Shown here piece by piece: positions 1 to 11,195 of a DNA stretch of 64,000 nucleotides (position 1 is the stretch's first letter; each line of letters begins with the position of its first letter). The notes beneath the pieces are model-generated. The model made no database searches and was not told where the DNA came from. It saw only the letters and a program-made list of their open reading frames with translations. Where the stretch lies: positions 12,368,530 to 12,432,529 of the forward strand of contig NC_044917.1 of the NCBI RefSeq assembly GCF_003576645.1, written 5' to 3'. The stretch comes from Ipomoea triloba (taxonomy: Eukaryota; Streptophyta; Magnoliopsida; Solanales; Convolvulaceae). Position numbers and translations under genes: made by a program.

Positions 1-311
1 GGAAGCATTCTAGGGAAGGGGAGTTGCTTAGTCCCAACAATCCTGAGGCTAAAGAATCATCTGAACAAAAGAGCTCTGGAAATTCAGTTTTGGTTCCAAA
101 AACTTTGAGGATTGATGATCCTGATGAAGCTGCAAAGAGTTCAATATGGTCAACACTTGGGATAAAATATGATTCCATTAGCAGGGGTGGGCTTTTCAAG
201 GCCTTGCAACCAAAAAGTGATGAAAAGAGTCACACAGCAACTCCTCCTTCAGCATTGCAGGCTAATCCTGCAGCACTATCTAGATCTCTCAGCTTCCAGG
301 AAAGCGCCTAA
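1..311 (+). CDS. CDF: Cyclic DOF factor (CDF), C-terminal part, 5' truncated by window edge
   Basis: The frame is open from base 3 to the TAA at 309-311, about 102 codons; the start lies outside the window. The peptide carries the conserved C-terminal motifs of plant cyclic DOF factors: KTLRIDDPDEAAKSSIW, then GGLFKALQPKSDEK, then NPAALSRSLSFQES just before the stop. In the family these follow an N-terminal Dof zinc finger (not visible here). CDFs are nuclear transcriptional repressors of CONSTANS/FT-type genes, and their C-terminal motifs are contact sites for the clock proteins FKF1 and GIGANTEA that target them for degradation. Base composition is clearly more GC-rich than the flank. The ending QESA plus stop is slightly shorter than I would expect, and a copy of the last codons occurs 100 bp downstream. 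The family call rests on motif recognition; which CDF paralogue it is cannot be told. Confidence 0.87.
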   Translation, partial: KHSREGELLSPNNPEAKESSEQKSSGNSVLVPKTLRIDDPDEAAKSSIWSTLGIKYDSISRGGLFKALQPKSDEKSHTATPPSALQANPAALSRSLSFQESA

Positions 312-418
312 AGTGGGACTTGGAAGACTGTCCAATTCAGAACTTGGCTACTTTTTTTTTTACAACTTTTACCTCCTTAAAAGTGCATCTTTGTTCCAGG
401 AAAGCGCCAACAGTGGGA
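294..418 (+). repeat. 25 bp direct repeat spanning the CDF stop, spaced 100 bp
   Basis: Bases 294-318 and 394-418 match at 23 of 25 positions and are exactly 100 bp apart. The first copy includes the stop codon (gcctaaag); in the second the equivalent bases read gccaacag, so that copy has no stop there. The second copy lies in the presumed 3'UTR. Confidence 0.8.
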
Positions 419-725
419 TATAAAATGTGCAGAGACGAGACGCTAAATTCCCTGAAAGCCACAGCCTCTAGTTAAACTGGAAAGTGACTTGGGAAAGCTA
501 ATGTTAAACCTAATGTTATCCTAGAACAATGGTGCCTTTTTTTGTTGTACTAGATGGGTGTGTTTTCATGTATATAACTTCATACAGCTGACAGTAGAAT
601 GGGAAGGAGTGAGATATTAGACTAGACCTTATATATGTTGTAACTATTCTCAAAGTGGCTTTTTTGTTTTGTGGGTATTTTCTTAGTGGTTTGAATAAAA
701 GTGAACTCTCTTGGAGATTCTGCAT
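312..725 (+). other. Presumed 3'UTR of the CDF gene
   Basis: No further coding frame of this family follows the stop. The stretch is T-rich and ends near a canonical AATAAA, so a 3'UTR of about 400 bases is the simplest reading. Inference only. Confidence 0.5.
694..699 (+). terminator. Candidate polyadenylation signal AATAAA of the CDF gene
   Basis: AATAAA in the context tttgaataaaagtg, about 385 bases after the stop and followed by T-rich sequence. Canonical signal, but plant poly(A) sites are loosely defined. Confidence 0.45.
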
Positions 726-1445
726 TCTCTAGATTTGTATTGATCCTCTTCTTGATGGCTACTTCCAAGTATATTAGCAGATTGGCTTAAGAATAGATGA
801 CCAAATCCCAGCAAAAGAGTTTCAAACATTGTCCTAGTTAGAAAATATTCTAGTAGCACAGTGCAATTTAGATTGGGAAATTATATAATCATTAAAAGGT
901 TAAAACTTAGAGTGTTGAAATCATATGATTTCTCTTTTTGACTAAACTTGGGTTGAAGTGGTGTTGTATTGTGGTCAATACATGCCAGTGCCACCAGGCT
1001 TTGAAATTCTGTAATGCCCCATTTTATGCATAGAGGAGCTTTTTAGAAATCTAGAAAAAGGCAAGCATGCTTTCCTTTTCAAGTACAGGCAATGACACAA
1101 CTTGCAAAAAGAAGGTGGAAAGATGATATATGAAAGTTCATTTCCCCCCTTTCCTTTTCCTCTCCTGGCCCTAGGGGACCACAACAGATAAGCAACTTAT
1201 AAATTTTCTTTTTCTCATTTTCTTTTCTAATTATCCAATCATATATAAGGATTTTATATATATAAAAAATCAAATAATCACTATTACTATTCATCTTACA
1301 ACATTTTTTATTCACCGAATAAACTTTGATAAAATATGAATGTTATTCTATAAGAATAGAATAGACAAGAAATAGAGTAGGAGTTATATATTTCATTGTT
1401 TAATTTGTGGAATGAATAGATTTCAGAAATTGTGTTATAATATTT
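726..1445. other. Intergenic, no feature recognised
   Basis: AT-rich spacer without an ORF of recognisable family or clear repeat. A short (TA) run lies near 1255. Confidence 0.6.
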
Positions 1446-1696
1446 GATTAGTTTAAGGAATAAAAACACAGTGACATTTTCATAAATAACTTGAACTTTA
1501 AGTGCAAGTAATAACACTATGGAGTGCACTTAGTAGCATCATAGAAAGCATCGCGCAAGAGAGAACTAGGAACCAATCAGATCCGTCCATCTGGCCGAAA
1601 AGATCTAACAGCTTTAAAGCAAGGAAAGAGATAAAAATGCGGTGACACTTTCGTAAATAATTTGAACTTTAAGTGCACGTAATAACACTATGGAGT

Positions 1697-1848
1697 AACC
1701 CAATGGGGTAGTTCAAGTGGCAAGTGAGCTCTCTTTGTGGGGAAGAATTTCGGGAGAACCTCGGTTCGATTCCAACAAGTGACGATTCCCTCTTGGCCAG
1801 CTCACTCTTAAACGTCGGAAGAAAGACCCGGTGGATTTACCCAAAAAA
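1697..1848 (+). mobile_element. tRNA-derived SINE with 16 bp target duplication (family S1)
   Basis: A tRNA-like pol III promoter is visible: box A tagttcaagtg at 1709-1719 and box B ggttcgattcc at 1763-1773. The element begins aacccaatggggtag and ends with an A-run after tttaccc. It is bracketed by identical copies of aataacactatggagt at 1681-1696 and 1849-1864, a target site duplication typical of LINE-mobilised retroposons. A second copy lies at 22172-22290. No protein is encoded. Confidence 0.9.
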
Positions 1849-2186
1849 AATAACACTATGGAGTGCACTTAGTAACATCATAGAGTGCTTTTTAATTTTT
1901 TCTATTTGGTTTAAGGGTCACTTTTTACTATTTAAGAGATTAAATTTTATGGTTTAGTTTTGGATTTAGTGTTCTAGATTTATCCGCAGAGGCGCTGTGC
2001 GGTTTTACTTATTTGCACTTTATAGTGTTGTTACTTACACTTTAAAGTTTGAGTTATTTACAAAAATATTACCATATTTTTTTTCTATAATTGCTTATGA
2101 TCCATTAGATCTTTCAAGATGTATAACATTGATTAGTTCCTAGTTTTCTCCTGAACAGCAGTTCTCACAGGAGCGCGCGCGTGACA

Positions 2187-2200
2187 CACACACACACACA
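2187..2200. repeat. (CA)n microsatellite next to a GCGCGCG tract
   Basis: A short CA dinucleotide run follows gcgcgcgcgtga. Confidence 0.7.
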
Positions 2201-2418
2201 AAGTGAGAACTAATAGTATTGTGAGAGCGTGCAGACTAATCTCATTCGTCCATCTACGATGATCAAGGATTGAAAATTATAGAAAAAATACGGTGATATT
2301 TTTATAATTATGGTGGTGAATTTGGAAATAGTTGATAGTGCTTCCATCGATAAGTGATAGTGAACTCATGATTTATAATTAGTGCACTCACGCGTGTGCA
2401 TTATTAGTTATCCGTGGA

Positions 2419-2473
2419 TGCACTATCATGTGTTTCCAAATGCACTATCATGTGTTTCCAAATGCACTATCAT
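2419..2473 (+). repeat. 22 bp tandem repeat, 2.5 copies
   Basis: Two perfect copies of a 22 bp unit starting tgcactatcatgtgtttcc and a third half copy (tgcactatcat). Confidence 0.85.
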
Positions 2474-2775
2474 AATTACTATAGACATGGAAATTTTGAC
2501 AGGATTAAACTAGTTAATTGTATTGGACCGCATATTATTTGAGCTTGTATATCAATTACTTAAATTAATTTGGGTTATGTTATTTGCCTAATTAATTTAA
2601 TTATTTGATAAAGATTTAGTCAAATTAAATATTATTATTTAAGATATTATAGTTGTGATAGGATCATGAACCTAGACATTATGGTGGCTAAATACATTTT
2701 GGATAACTCTTTATATTATCTCAAATATTTATTTATTAATTTGGGATAATATCAAAAGTTTGAGATAAAGCAGTC

Positions 2776-3259
2776 ATTATACCGTGGATCGCGGTCACTG
2801 ATACTACAGTTCATCTCAAAAGATATTGCCTTACATTTGTTTTTATATTATCGAAAAAAACTGTAGTTATATCGAAATGTAACTGTAGTTGTGTTGAAAT
2901 GTGACTGCAGTGTATATGAACCGATACTGAATAACAGTTTCAGATTTGTGTTTTTATATTATCGAATGAAACCGTAGTTATATCGAAACGTAACTGTAGT
3001 TGTGTTGAAATGTAACTGCAGTGTATATGAACTGATATTGAATAACAGTTTCACATTTGTGTTTTTATAGTATCGAATGAAACTGTAGTTATATCGAAAT
3101 GTAACTGCAGTTGTGTTGAAATGTAGCTACAGTGTATATGAACTGAAAGTGAATGGCGCGGAACGGAGGTCGTTTCATCTGTCTGTTTTCATTAATCAAA
3201 ACGACGTCGTTTTGATGCGCGGTCCACAATCCGTTGTGGACCGCGATCCACGATATAAT
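2776..3259. mobile_element. MULE-like short inverted-repeat element with ~115 bp internal tandem repeats
   Basis: Terminal inverted repeats: attataccgtggatcgcgg at 2776 and ggaccgcgatccacgatata near 3238-3257. The interior has three copies of a ~115 bp unit (about 2830-3150) containing aactgtagttatatcgaa and gttgtgttgaaatgtaactg. Near the right end sits the core acgacgtcgttttg also found in sister elements. No target duplication is clear, although sister copies have 9-10 bp ones. Confidence 0.7.
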
Positions 3260-3283
3260 TTGGGAGTCTCACATTCTCACCCC

Positions 3284-3291
3284 TATAAATA
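3284..3291 (+). promoter_or_regulatory. TATA box (TATAAATA) of the LTR remnant
   Basis: ccctataaatagagg precedes the region shared with the other LTRs. The related LTRs carry the same box on the minus strand (ctctatttatagtgg). Inferred retroelement promoter, probably inactive. Confidence 0.5.
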
Positions 3292-3442
3292 GAGGCATTT
3301 ATTTCATTCCAAGCATCACTTGAAGTTCCACTCTATTTCTCTCTGGAGTAGACACACTTGTTGAAGATCCCTCAGAAGTCATGGAGAAGCTCTGCAGGAA
3401 TACATACTACATACTGAAGCTTTGCAAAAGTGGGCTGAGGGT

Positions 3443-3735
3443 CAAACATTCAAGTGTTCAAGTAAGCTAAACTGGAATGAAGATCAAGTCAATTTAAAAC
3501 TGGAGGCCTTTTAACGAAGATTAAGCAACAAATCAGGCCTTCATTGAAGAACAAGCTGCATTCCGGAGGACCGAGGATCAAACATTCAAGTGTTCAAGTA
3601 AGCTAAATTGGAATGAAGATCAAGTCAATTTAAGACTGGAGACCTTTCAACGAAGACTAAGCAAAAAATCAAGCCTTCATTGAAGAACAAGCTGCATTTC
3701 GGAGGCCCTTCAGTTAAACGTTCAAGTGTTCAAGC
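3443..3735 (+). repeat. ~136 bp tandem repeat in the LTR remnant
   Basis: Two near-identical units start at about 3443 and 3579 (caaacattcaagtgttcaag), with the beginning of a third near 3716. Confidence 0.85.
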
Positions 3736-3809
3736 AAGTCAGTGAAGAATTAGAGGACTTTCTTGATAAAGATTTTGTACCCGCACTTTTGAATATATAT
3801 ATATATATA

Positions 3810-3835
3810 CTAGTAAATTACCTGTGCGATGCACG
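3810..3835 (-). mobile_element. Helitron-like 3' end (minus strand)
   Basis: On the minus strand a GC-rich imperfect hairpin (gtgcatcgcac) is followed after about ten bases by CTAG and then T, the arrangement of Helitron 3' termini. It abuts (TA)n. Only the end is recognisable. Confidence 0.4.
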
Positions 3836-3883
3836 GATAAATTTTTTTTTATTATATATTTAAATAATAAAATTAATGATTTC

Positions 3884-3889
<6 letters not shown>

Positions 3890-3926
<37 letters not shown>
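3890..3926. repeat. (TA)n microsatellite
   Basis: Continuous AT dinucleotides. Confidence 0.95.
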
Positions 3927-3928
<2 letters not shown>

Positions 3929-3929
<1 letters not shown>

Positions 3930-4380
3930 TAGTATTTTGTACGCGCGATGCGCGAAAACTCATGCCCAATATTAAAACATTAATAAATACAAATAATTAA
4001 AATTTATAATTCGAATTACATATACACAAATAATATATGCATTTTATACACACATATATGATTTACCATTAATAGAAATTTAATTAAAATATGATCAACC
4101 ATTAAATTAATTATATAATGATTTTAATAAAATGATAATTAAAGAATAGGAAAAAGCTATGATAGATATAGGTGTATGGTAATAATGATGGAGTTAAAAT
4201 TAACAGTGTTATAACGGTGTAAGGGTAGTGTTGTAATACAAGAATGTAGTAGGGACATTTTTGTCTAATAACATTGAAGTGTACAACATTTAAAGCAAAA
4301 TGTATACATTTATTAGCATAAAAAAGAGGGACATAAATCAAGGATATAACCTTGATTGAGACTTATTATGTTTTTAGATA
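3929..4380 (-). mobile_element. Small Helitron-like element (minus strand)
   Basis: Minus-strand 3' end: perfect 5 bp-stem hairpin cgcgcatcgcgcg (3942-3954), then CTAA followed by T at 3929. A candidate 5' end TCTAAAAAC lies at about 4380, preceded by A. Insertion between A and T, no inverted repeats and no target duplication fit Helitrons. A related end (CTAG at 4393-4396 with a decayed hairpin) follows immediately. Tentative. Confidence 0.38.
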
Positions 4381-4399
4381 TATATATATATACTAGTAA

Positions 4400-5035
4400 A
4401 TTACCCCTGTGATGCAAGTCAGTGAAGGTTTAATTGAGCTTTTTTAATGTTGAAGTGTTTAATTGAACTTTTGGATAATGTTTGAGGGCTTATTTTACCA
4501 TTTTTCCATTTATTTTTAACTTATTCGGTGAAACAAACATGGTGTTTGTTTCTTATGAAAGCAAAGAGCAAGAAAGTTAATGATATACAGAATCTATTAA
4601 TAAATACATGTGTCTCCATTTCATTGAAATCTGAAAGAGTTTCCAAAGATTGAGTGGGGAACTCTACAACAGTACAACATATAAATAAGGAAAAGTTATT
4701 TATATCAAATATTTTTGTATCATTTAATATGTGAAAATCGTTATTTTTTTTATTTTTCTTAATTTACCTTTTGACATAATAATAAAACTCTTTATATTTA
4801 TTAATTGTTCATAAATTGAGCACAAAAGATTTATCCACTTTAGATATAATCCTCACACTATCACTGTAAAGTTTCAAATCTTGTTCTCTTCTTTTAAATA
4901 TTACCTACTGAACCAGTAAGCTTAGTCTCTTCTCTCATATATGTCTTGTGATATATTTATGGATTAATTAATGTTATTACAAACAAATGTGATGAAATAT
5001 ATATAAAATCCAATACAAAAAACATTTGTCGCCTT
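4400..5035. other. Intergenic, no gene recognised
   Basis: AT-rich with no supported coding frame. Bases 5021-5035 are the left target duplication of the SINE that follows. Confidence 0.6.
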
Positions 5036-5214
5036 TCATTCCAAAAGGTTGAATCCCCAACCCCAAGACCCCCCACGCTTGAGAGGATGTAAAAATCATG
5101 GAGCTTCCTTCACTTTGAGAGGTTACACCCACAATGTCGCTGAGACTCAATCTCTAATCTTTTTTATCAAATTTTACCCCTGTGATCAACTGAGTTCTCC
5201 AGGCTATCACAAAC
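5036..5214 (-). mobile_element. Retroposon/SINE (family S3), minus strand, 15 bp target duplication
   Basis: Flanked by aacatttgtcgcctt (5021-5035) and aacatttgttgcctt (5215-5229), 14 of 15 identical. The minus strand contains tcacaggggtaaaatttg near its 5' end and gggattcaaccttttgg at its 3' end; the same phrases in the same order occur at 21338-21575 (+). Non-coding, about 180 bp. The length and long target duplication indicate LINE-mediated insertion, but I see no clear box A/B. Confidence 0.7.
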
Positions 5215-5229
5215 AACATTTGTTGCCTT

Positions 5230-7005
5230 ACAATTAGGGGAAAAGGATTAATTTCCAAGGAGTTGTTGATGTGGACAGTTGAAAGTTGAAATTGGGTGTG
5301 GTGGGCACTTGAGAGAGAATACCAAACAATATGTGCACTGTGCAGGCAGTGCCAGAGAGAATTGATAAGTACAAAACATGGAGATATTTTGGGTTGGTTT
5401 AAACAAATGTAAGCCACATATTTAGTTTGCCTTGGGGACCACATCCACTTAATGGCAAATATGCTTTTGTCATTCACATTCTTCAACTTTTTTCCTTTTT
5501 TTTTTTTTTTGCCCTTTCCCTTTTAGAGTGGCATATATCTGGGTGACAAAATTATTTTTTTATCCCTATATGCATGTGCTTTTGTTTTCTTTCCTTTCCT
5601 ATTCTATGGGGCATTTCACTATACAAACTCCTGATTATTCAAGGTGGGGGAAAGCTAGTCATGACCATTCCTTTTTCATAAAAATCTGCCAATTCAATCT
5701 TGTATTTCTATGTATAACTAACATCTACAATTTGGTCGTAATTGTTTTGACTCCTTGCAGGAGTTTCATGTTTTATAACGCCTTTTTAGAGATTTGATTT
5801 TTACTATGATGTTAATCAGGTCAGTTCGTTAGTTTCGGGCTAGCTTTATCGAACGGAAGGACTTATCAGTTCAGCTGTTCGGGACTTATTAATATTTTTT
5901 TATCGGGTTAAAAATTCTTGATCCTAGTCTTAAAACCTCGAATTTTCAAGCTTATCGAACGAACTCAACTAAAACTTTTGATATTTTAAAATTAACATTT
6001 TGAATTTTCAAATTTTATTAAACCAGTGCGTTTATACTAAAAAAAAATATAAACTTATACATCATTCGACCTAAACCTCCATTTCTAAATTCCAACTAAA
6101 AATAATTAATATATTTACATTATAATATAATAATTATAATAACTTTTTCATAAAAAATATTTTATTTTGTAATAAATTTATTAATATATTTATTAAAATG
6201 TTATTTAAAAGGTTAATATAAAAATACTAAAAATGAACTTACATATAAACTCCTTGTATATTTTGTTCCACATCACTTTTGAAATAAAGAATAGCCTTAA
6301 GTGTCGTCAACATGTAATAATCATTTAAAGATCATAAACTTATATTATTCCATCACAAAATTTTTGGCAAGTGAACTTTCTTTCCTAAAAACTTGAAACA
6401 TATATGTGCATTTGTGCACTCCAATTTTATTATATTTAAGTTATAAAATGCTTGGTATTTTTTTTAGATAGTGAAAACAATAAATATATCAATTATAATC
6501 GATGAATAAACTCACTCATTACAAAAAATTATAAGAACCAAATATAATATATCTTTAAGCAAAGTGTGGATCAGAGCTAATCATAGTACAAAGAAGAACC
6601 ATACAACATAACATTCTAGTAAAATTCTAACTCTTAATGAAAGATTTTGGCTTCAAAGATTAAATGATGGGTACTAATAATTTGGTTTATCATTACATTA
6701 GCCCATAGTAATCACAATAAATCAAAACCATGGTATAATATCTGTATATCCATTTATAAATAAGTCACACTTGCATTATCACTTCAACTCCAAAAGTCAA
6801 CAACTCCACTTTAAAAATTCAAATAATTCATGCATGTCAAAGCTTAGTGCATTTTAGGTCAATCTTCACATAATCAGATTGAATATAGATTAAAAATTTC
6901 ATTAAGCAAAAGGTCAGCCATAATGCATTTCATGACCCACACACACCTGAATTGACCACCACATATATCAGATCAAATTCAATTTTAATTTGAAACCGTG
7001 TTAGA
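5230..7005. other. Intergenic, no gene recognised
   Basis: AT-rich; homopolymer runs; no coding frame of a known family. Short frames around 5150-5800 have low-complexity composition and no motif. Confidence 0.6.
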
Positions 7006-7007
7006 AT

Positions 7008-7216
7008 ATATATAGGTCTGGTGCAGGTGAGAATTACTACTTGGGTGTGAACCTGTGAACTCTTATGCACTGTTGAGATGTGAGATTGGACAGTTGAGAT
7101 CTGAGGAGTGGTGCAATGTTGCATCTGGTACAGTGATGTATATTTAAACAAGATCAATGATGCACAATGGTAAACAAGTTCACATGTTAACAGAGATTCT
7201 CATTTAAACCTATATA
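7008..7216. mobile_element. Probable MITE between (TA) tracts
   Basis: The left end reads tatataggtctggtgcagg then gtgagaat; the reverse complement of the right end reads tatataggtttaaatgagaa. Both ends face outward into (TA) repeats. About 210 bp, non-coding. Confidence 0.4.
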
Positions 7217-7249
7217 TATATATATATATATATATATAGGCTTCTCAAC

Positions 7250-9450
7250 CCTAATCGATCAGCACTACGCAAGTTAGTGCACGAGTTGATTGGGTGAGTG
7301 ACATCTATATGTACAATTAATTAATATATTTGTGTTCCATATGGAGTTCACATGTTATGCATGACAGGTTAAAGTGTTTCTTTACATACTTTTTGCCTAG
7401 TCTTAGGTTTCAAAGTTTTCCCATCATCAAGTAAAATAGCGCCCCTCAATTATGAATTAATAGTTTTTTTGTTCCGAAACAATTTAGTATTTAATCCTCA
7501 ATTATGAATTGAAAATTTTAATTTGACCTCCATATAGCAAAACCAGTAAATTCAGAACAATTAGGAAGAGTATTTATAGGTGATATTTCACTTCTAGTTT
7601 TTCTTTTCCTTTTTCTTTTTTTCCAGAAAATTCTTGGTTAGTTCTAGCTTAGTATTATTGTGACATTATCATTTTTTGTCCTTCATCAACAAAACTATTT
7701 AAATGGCATTAAGTAGTGAGCATTTCAATTTGTTCAGTTCTAAGTGTTAATTTTTTATTTTTTTTTGTCGTAGATTTATATGTGTCATTCCACTGCTACA
7801 GAGACTAAGGTTGTGGAGGCTCTACTGTGGTTGCAATTGAAAAAGATAGGGAACTCCAGCTATGAATTTTGAATTTTTTTAAATATAAATATAAAAGTCC
7901 AAAATACCGTCATATTTTTTTTTTGAAAAAAAATACCGTCATATTTAACATCATTTAAACAAATTTGTTAATAGATGACAAAAACAATTATGCCATAATA
8001 ATATTATGAGCAGCAAGGGATATTCTGGAAAAAAAAAATTTAAGTAGAACGACATCTATAAATCTATGATAAAAATTGAATACTTCTAAACTTTAAAGGT
8101 TATAAAATACACCCCATAATTTCAAAATTGTCCTATTTTTCTTTTCATGTTAAGACGTATTAGGTAAGGGAGTTTCATTCATGATTAGTAGTAGTGGCCA
8201 GGAATGATTAAGCATGTTCAATCAAGGAATGCAAGCATCAATCCCAAGTTTCAGCTTACCATAATGTTTGCCCATTTATGTAATAATATAATAGTGGTGA
8301 AATTGAAATTCCATAAAAAGTGAGGGATCATTTTTTATAGAAAAAAAAAGTGTGGGTGTAAAGAGCCCTTTAGAATTATTTGACCAATTTTAAAGTGGCA
8401 ACTTTACAAGAAAAAAAGAGGCATATATAGAGTTGTAGACTTCCAATTTTTCCCACTATATTAATCTTTTTGATACTTTTTCCAAGTGGGGACTACGGAG
8501 ACCATGAACTAGAAATCAATAAATAAATAATTAATTAAAAACAGATTAAAGGTGATAAATTTTCATCAAGTCAAGTCAGAAGATAAGTTTTAAAAACAAC
8601 CAAAAGCCCCAAGTAATGGAGTGTTACCTTAACATGGCTGACTAGGAATTATATTAAGGTAATAATGAGGATACCTAATTGTCTTTTCTTTTTCTTTATG
8701 GATTGATAAAAGAATTGAATTTAAAATTTCTAATTATAAATGATAGTTTGGTAAAGTTCATTTCATCCTAGATTAAAGGAAAAAATAGTCAAATAGGTCT
8801 CTAAATTTTATATAAAAAGTCAATTAAATTCTTAAACTTTTTAAAATTGCAATTAAACTCATCAACATGTTATTTTCGTGCATTGAAGTCTAATTAAAAA
8901 CCAGTAAATGACCTGTAATAGGCGGTCACTGGGTTTCGACAAAATTTCGACTACTGAGTACTGACGACGACGCTTTGACAGCTAACAATGGTCGCCGGTT
9001 GCCTACTTCGTCAGAGAATGTGACCAGTTGGTCTCCTTCTCCAATGGAATAATCTAAATATGAAAACTTTAACCAAATATGGTTGTCTTTTCAAAAAAAA
9101 AAAAAACTAAATATGTTTGGATAAATCTAAAAGTGAAATCTGGTACTAAATTCAATTCTTATGTGTGCATTTGATGACCTCAAAAAATCTCCCCTACCTA
9201 ACATATATGTGACAATGTTTCAGTTTATACAACTAACTTTTTGCAACTGAAGGAAGGTACAAATAATTGGATTTTGTGGCAGACATATATGGCTCATGAA
9301 ATACAGATATTTTGACAAGGAAATATAACTACACTCACCTTTATACATATATCTGGTTGAGGTTGAGAAAGAAATCTCAAACATCAACGAGTCATCTGTT
9401 TGGCAACCATCCTCATCTGTTCATTTGTACAATCACCACCAATCTTTATA
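7250..9450. other. Intergenic, no gene recognised
   Basis: About 2.2 kb of AT-rich sequence without a supported gene or clear element ends. Scattered A/T homopolymers. Confidence 0.6.
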
Positions 9451-9455
9451 ATTAT

Positions 9456-9930
9456 GGAGCGTTCTGTAAATAGCTGTTAGCATATAGTTGATAGCTGATT
9501 GAATATAAATGCATTGTGTTAATAGTAGTAGGGTGTTTGCTGCCCTTCATTTTCTCTCTTTTAAATTTTAAAAGCAAATTATTCATTTTTAAAATATAAT
9601 AATAATAATATAGTTTTAAAAACTATTATAAAAGAAGAAAGTGGATAAGAGTTAAAGAGTACATCAGTCACATTCTACTTATCAAAAATATGTCGTGAAT
9701 GAATTAAAAAATTGGATTTGAAGACAGCGGGTCTCACCAGACCCGTTGCAAGGCAATTTAGGGACGTTTCGAGGAAATTTTATTCGCCAGAACGTCATTC
9801 CTAAACGCTGCTCAAAGCAGCATTTCGGGGCAAAACACTGTTCGAAAATACTATTTAATCAAACACTTTTTTCCGTTGATTGGATTGGTCAAAACGTCAA
9901 AATAGCTGATCAGCCATTTACCGAACACCC
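9456..9930. mobile_element. Probable hAT-type MITE
   Basis: The left end ggagcgttctgtaaatagct and the reverse complement of the right end gggtgttcggtaaatggctg form imperfect inverted repeats. The phrase cagctgat/atcagcca is shared with the larger element at 35301-36569. No target duplication identified. Confidence 0.45.
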
Positions 9931-10133
9931 TGTATCCTTTCCGTAGGTTGTAGCATTATAAGCAAGAAGTTGCAGAAGCAATTACTAGCTTGAGGTATTG
10001 ACAGAAAGCACAGGATCAGCTACATACCAAGCATAAATGCCATTATATTGAAGACAAATAAACTTCAAATGAGACATTGAGACCTATGGTACTTCAGTTA
10101 AACTGTGCTAGCTGTCTAGTCAGACTACATATG

Positions 10134-10379
10134 AGTTAATACCTTAGTTGGTCTGTAGACTATTAAGATTTTACCACTTTGATCATCGACTTTCAAACTT
10201 GTTCAATTTGATTTCCAACTATGCAATTTTTACATAAAATAGTCTTTTGTCCAAACCAAAATAGTCCCTTATTAGAATCATTTTAATTAACAATTGCATG
10301 GTTGGGAATAAAATTGAACAAGTTTTGAAGTCGAAGATCAAAATAGTGGAATCCTAATAGTCGAGGTACCATTAACTTG
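10134..10379. mobile_element. Palindromic MITE with ~100 bp arms
   Basis: The left arm (agttaataccttagttggt, later acttgttcaatttgatttcc) and the reverse complement of the right arm (aagttaatggtacctcgac, acttgttcaattttattccc) pair over about 100 bp around a small centre. The whole is a fold-back structure; ends unproven. Confidence 0.6.
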
Positions 10380-11195
10380 AATACATATTATTAGCTAGAG
10401 TACAGAACCCATCCAATTCTTTGAGAAAAGAAAACGAATAAAATCCCATTTCAAATTTTGCAGCATCACTATCACTGAGTTTTTATTCAGAAAAGGGGGA
10501 GCATATAGAAAATGTTGAGCCTATACAACAAGCACTTGAACAGAACTTCACACTATTACAACTACTTAAACTCATGCATTGATCGAATTGAAAGGGTTTT
10601 GTCCAAACCATCCAGTTATTTAAGAGCTGGTTTTGTTTGTTTCATGGAAAGTACAAACAGGTAAGCAGGAAAATAAATGCAGTCTCTGTGCATGTCTTTT
10701 ACAAATTGGTGCAGTAGGAGCAAAAGGAATATATTATCATATATATATAAATAAATGGAGTTGGTCTTTTTGCCTTTACTATAATCTTTATCGTATCCTT
10801 CAAGCAAACTGTTTGTTATAGTCACTTAGTATCTAATCTTTTTTCACATTACACATCTATTTTCTTCAGGAAATGTCAGTTTTTTTTTTCTTGCCATCAA
10901 GTTGTTCATTTTAAAAATCTATGTACCAGTATTAGTAATATGTCTTTAAGATGAAGCTTCATATCCTCGATACATGCAAAACCACACTAAAAGATTAAAT
11001 CCAACCAATTAGCTAGTCTAACCTATAGCCTTATAAACCCATATTTGCTCTCTTTATTTTATCAATGTGGGATTCTTAACACAATTGCATTGAATCTTAT
11101 GGTTAGCTAGAGGCCGGTGAAGGGACAAGTCCAGCATCATGTTTCTAGAAATGTGGTGACGGTATATAAGGAAATAAAGTAGTGTCTTTGGCGTA
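10380..11195. other. Intergenic, no gene recognised
   Basis: No feature visible beyond AT-rich spacer. Confidence 0.6.

Larger units (their letters stand above)
1446..2290. repeat. Cluster of direct and inverted copies of a ~90 bp motif
   Basis: A block running from gtgacattttcataaataa through taacactatggagtgca (about 1465-1546) recurs directly at about 1640-1696 and continues at 1849-1885 after a SINE. An inverted relative lies at about 2010-2080 (tagtgttgttacttaca, tttacaaaaatattaccata). Phrases such as tccgtccatct occur near 1580 and 2246. This looks like tandem plus inverted copies of a non-autonomous transposon, but I could not fix its ends. Confidence 0.5.
2480..3795 (+). mobile_element. 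LTR remnant related to the LTRs at 26.6 and 32.6 kb, interrupted by a short element
   Basis: The left end, tatagacatggaaattt, resembles the minus-strand 5' end of the LTRs at 27299 and 33404 (tgtagaca...gaaatttg). The right part (cagtgaagaattagagga, then gattttgtacccgcactttt) matches the 3' portion of those LTRs in opposite orientation. Between them lie a TATAAATA box and cttcaagtgttcaag-type repeats, also shared with those LTRs. The 2776-3259 element is inserted inside. The right end runs into (TA)n and Helitron-like sequence, so no target duplication can be read. Solo LTR or truncated element. Confidence 0.55.

Noticed and set aside
2480..3795. Endogenous pararetrovirus promoter region (TATAAATA plus repeat-rich leader)
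   Set aside because: The same sequence occurs as an LTR pair at 26.6/32.6 kb with TG...CA ends, and no viral coding motif is present anywhere nearby.
5154..5486. 110-codon minus-strand frame overlapping a SINE
   Set aside because: C-terminal part (ITGVKFDKKD) is SINE sequence; the same phrase appears in the other S3 copy, so it is repeat-derived.
9746..9946. 66-codon frame MQGNLGTFRGNFIRQNV
   Set aside because: Lies in a MITE arm; no motif and no support for expression.
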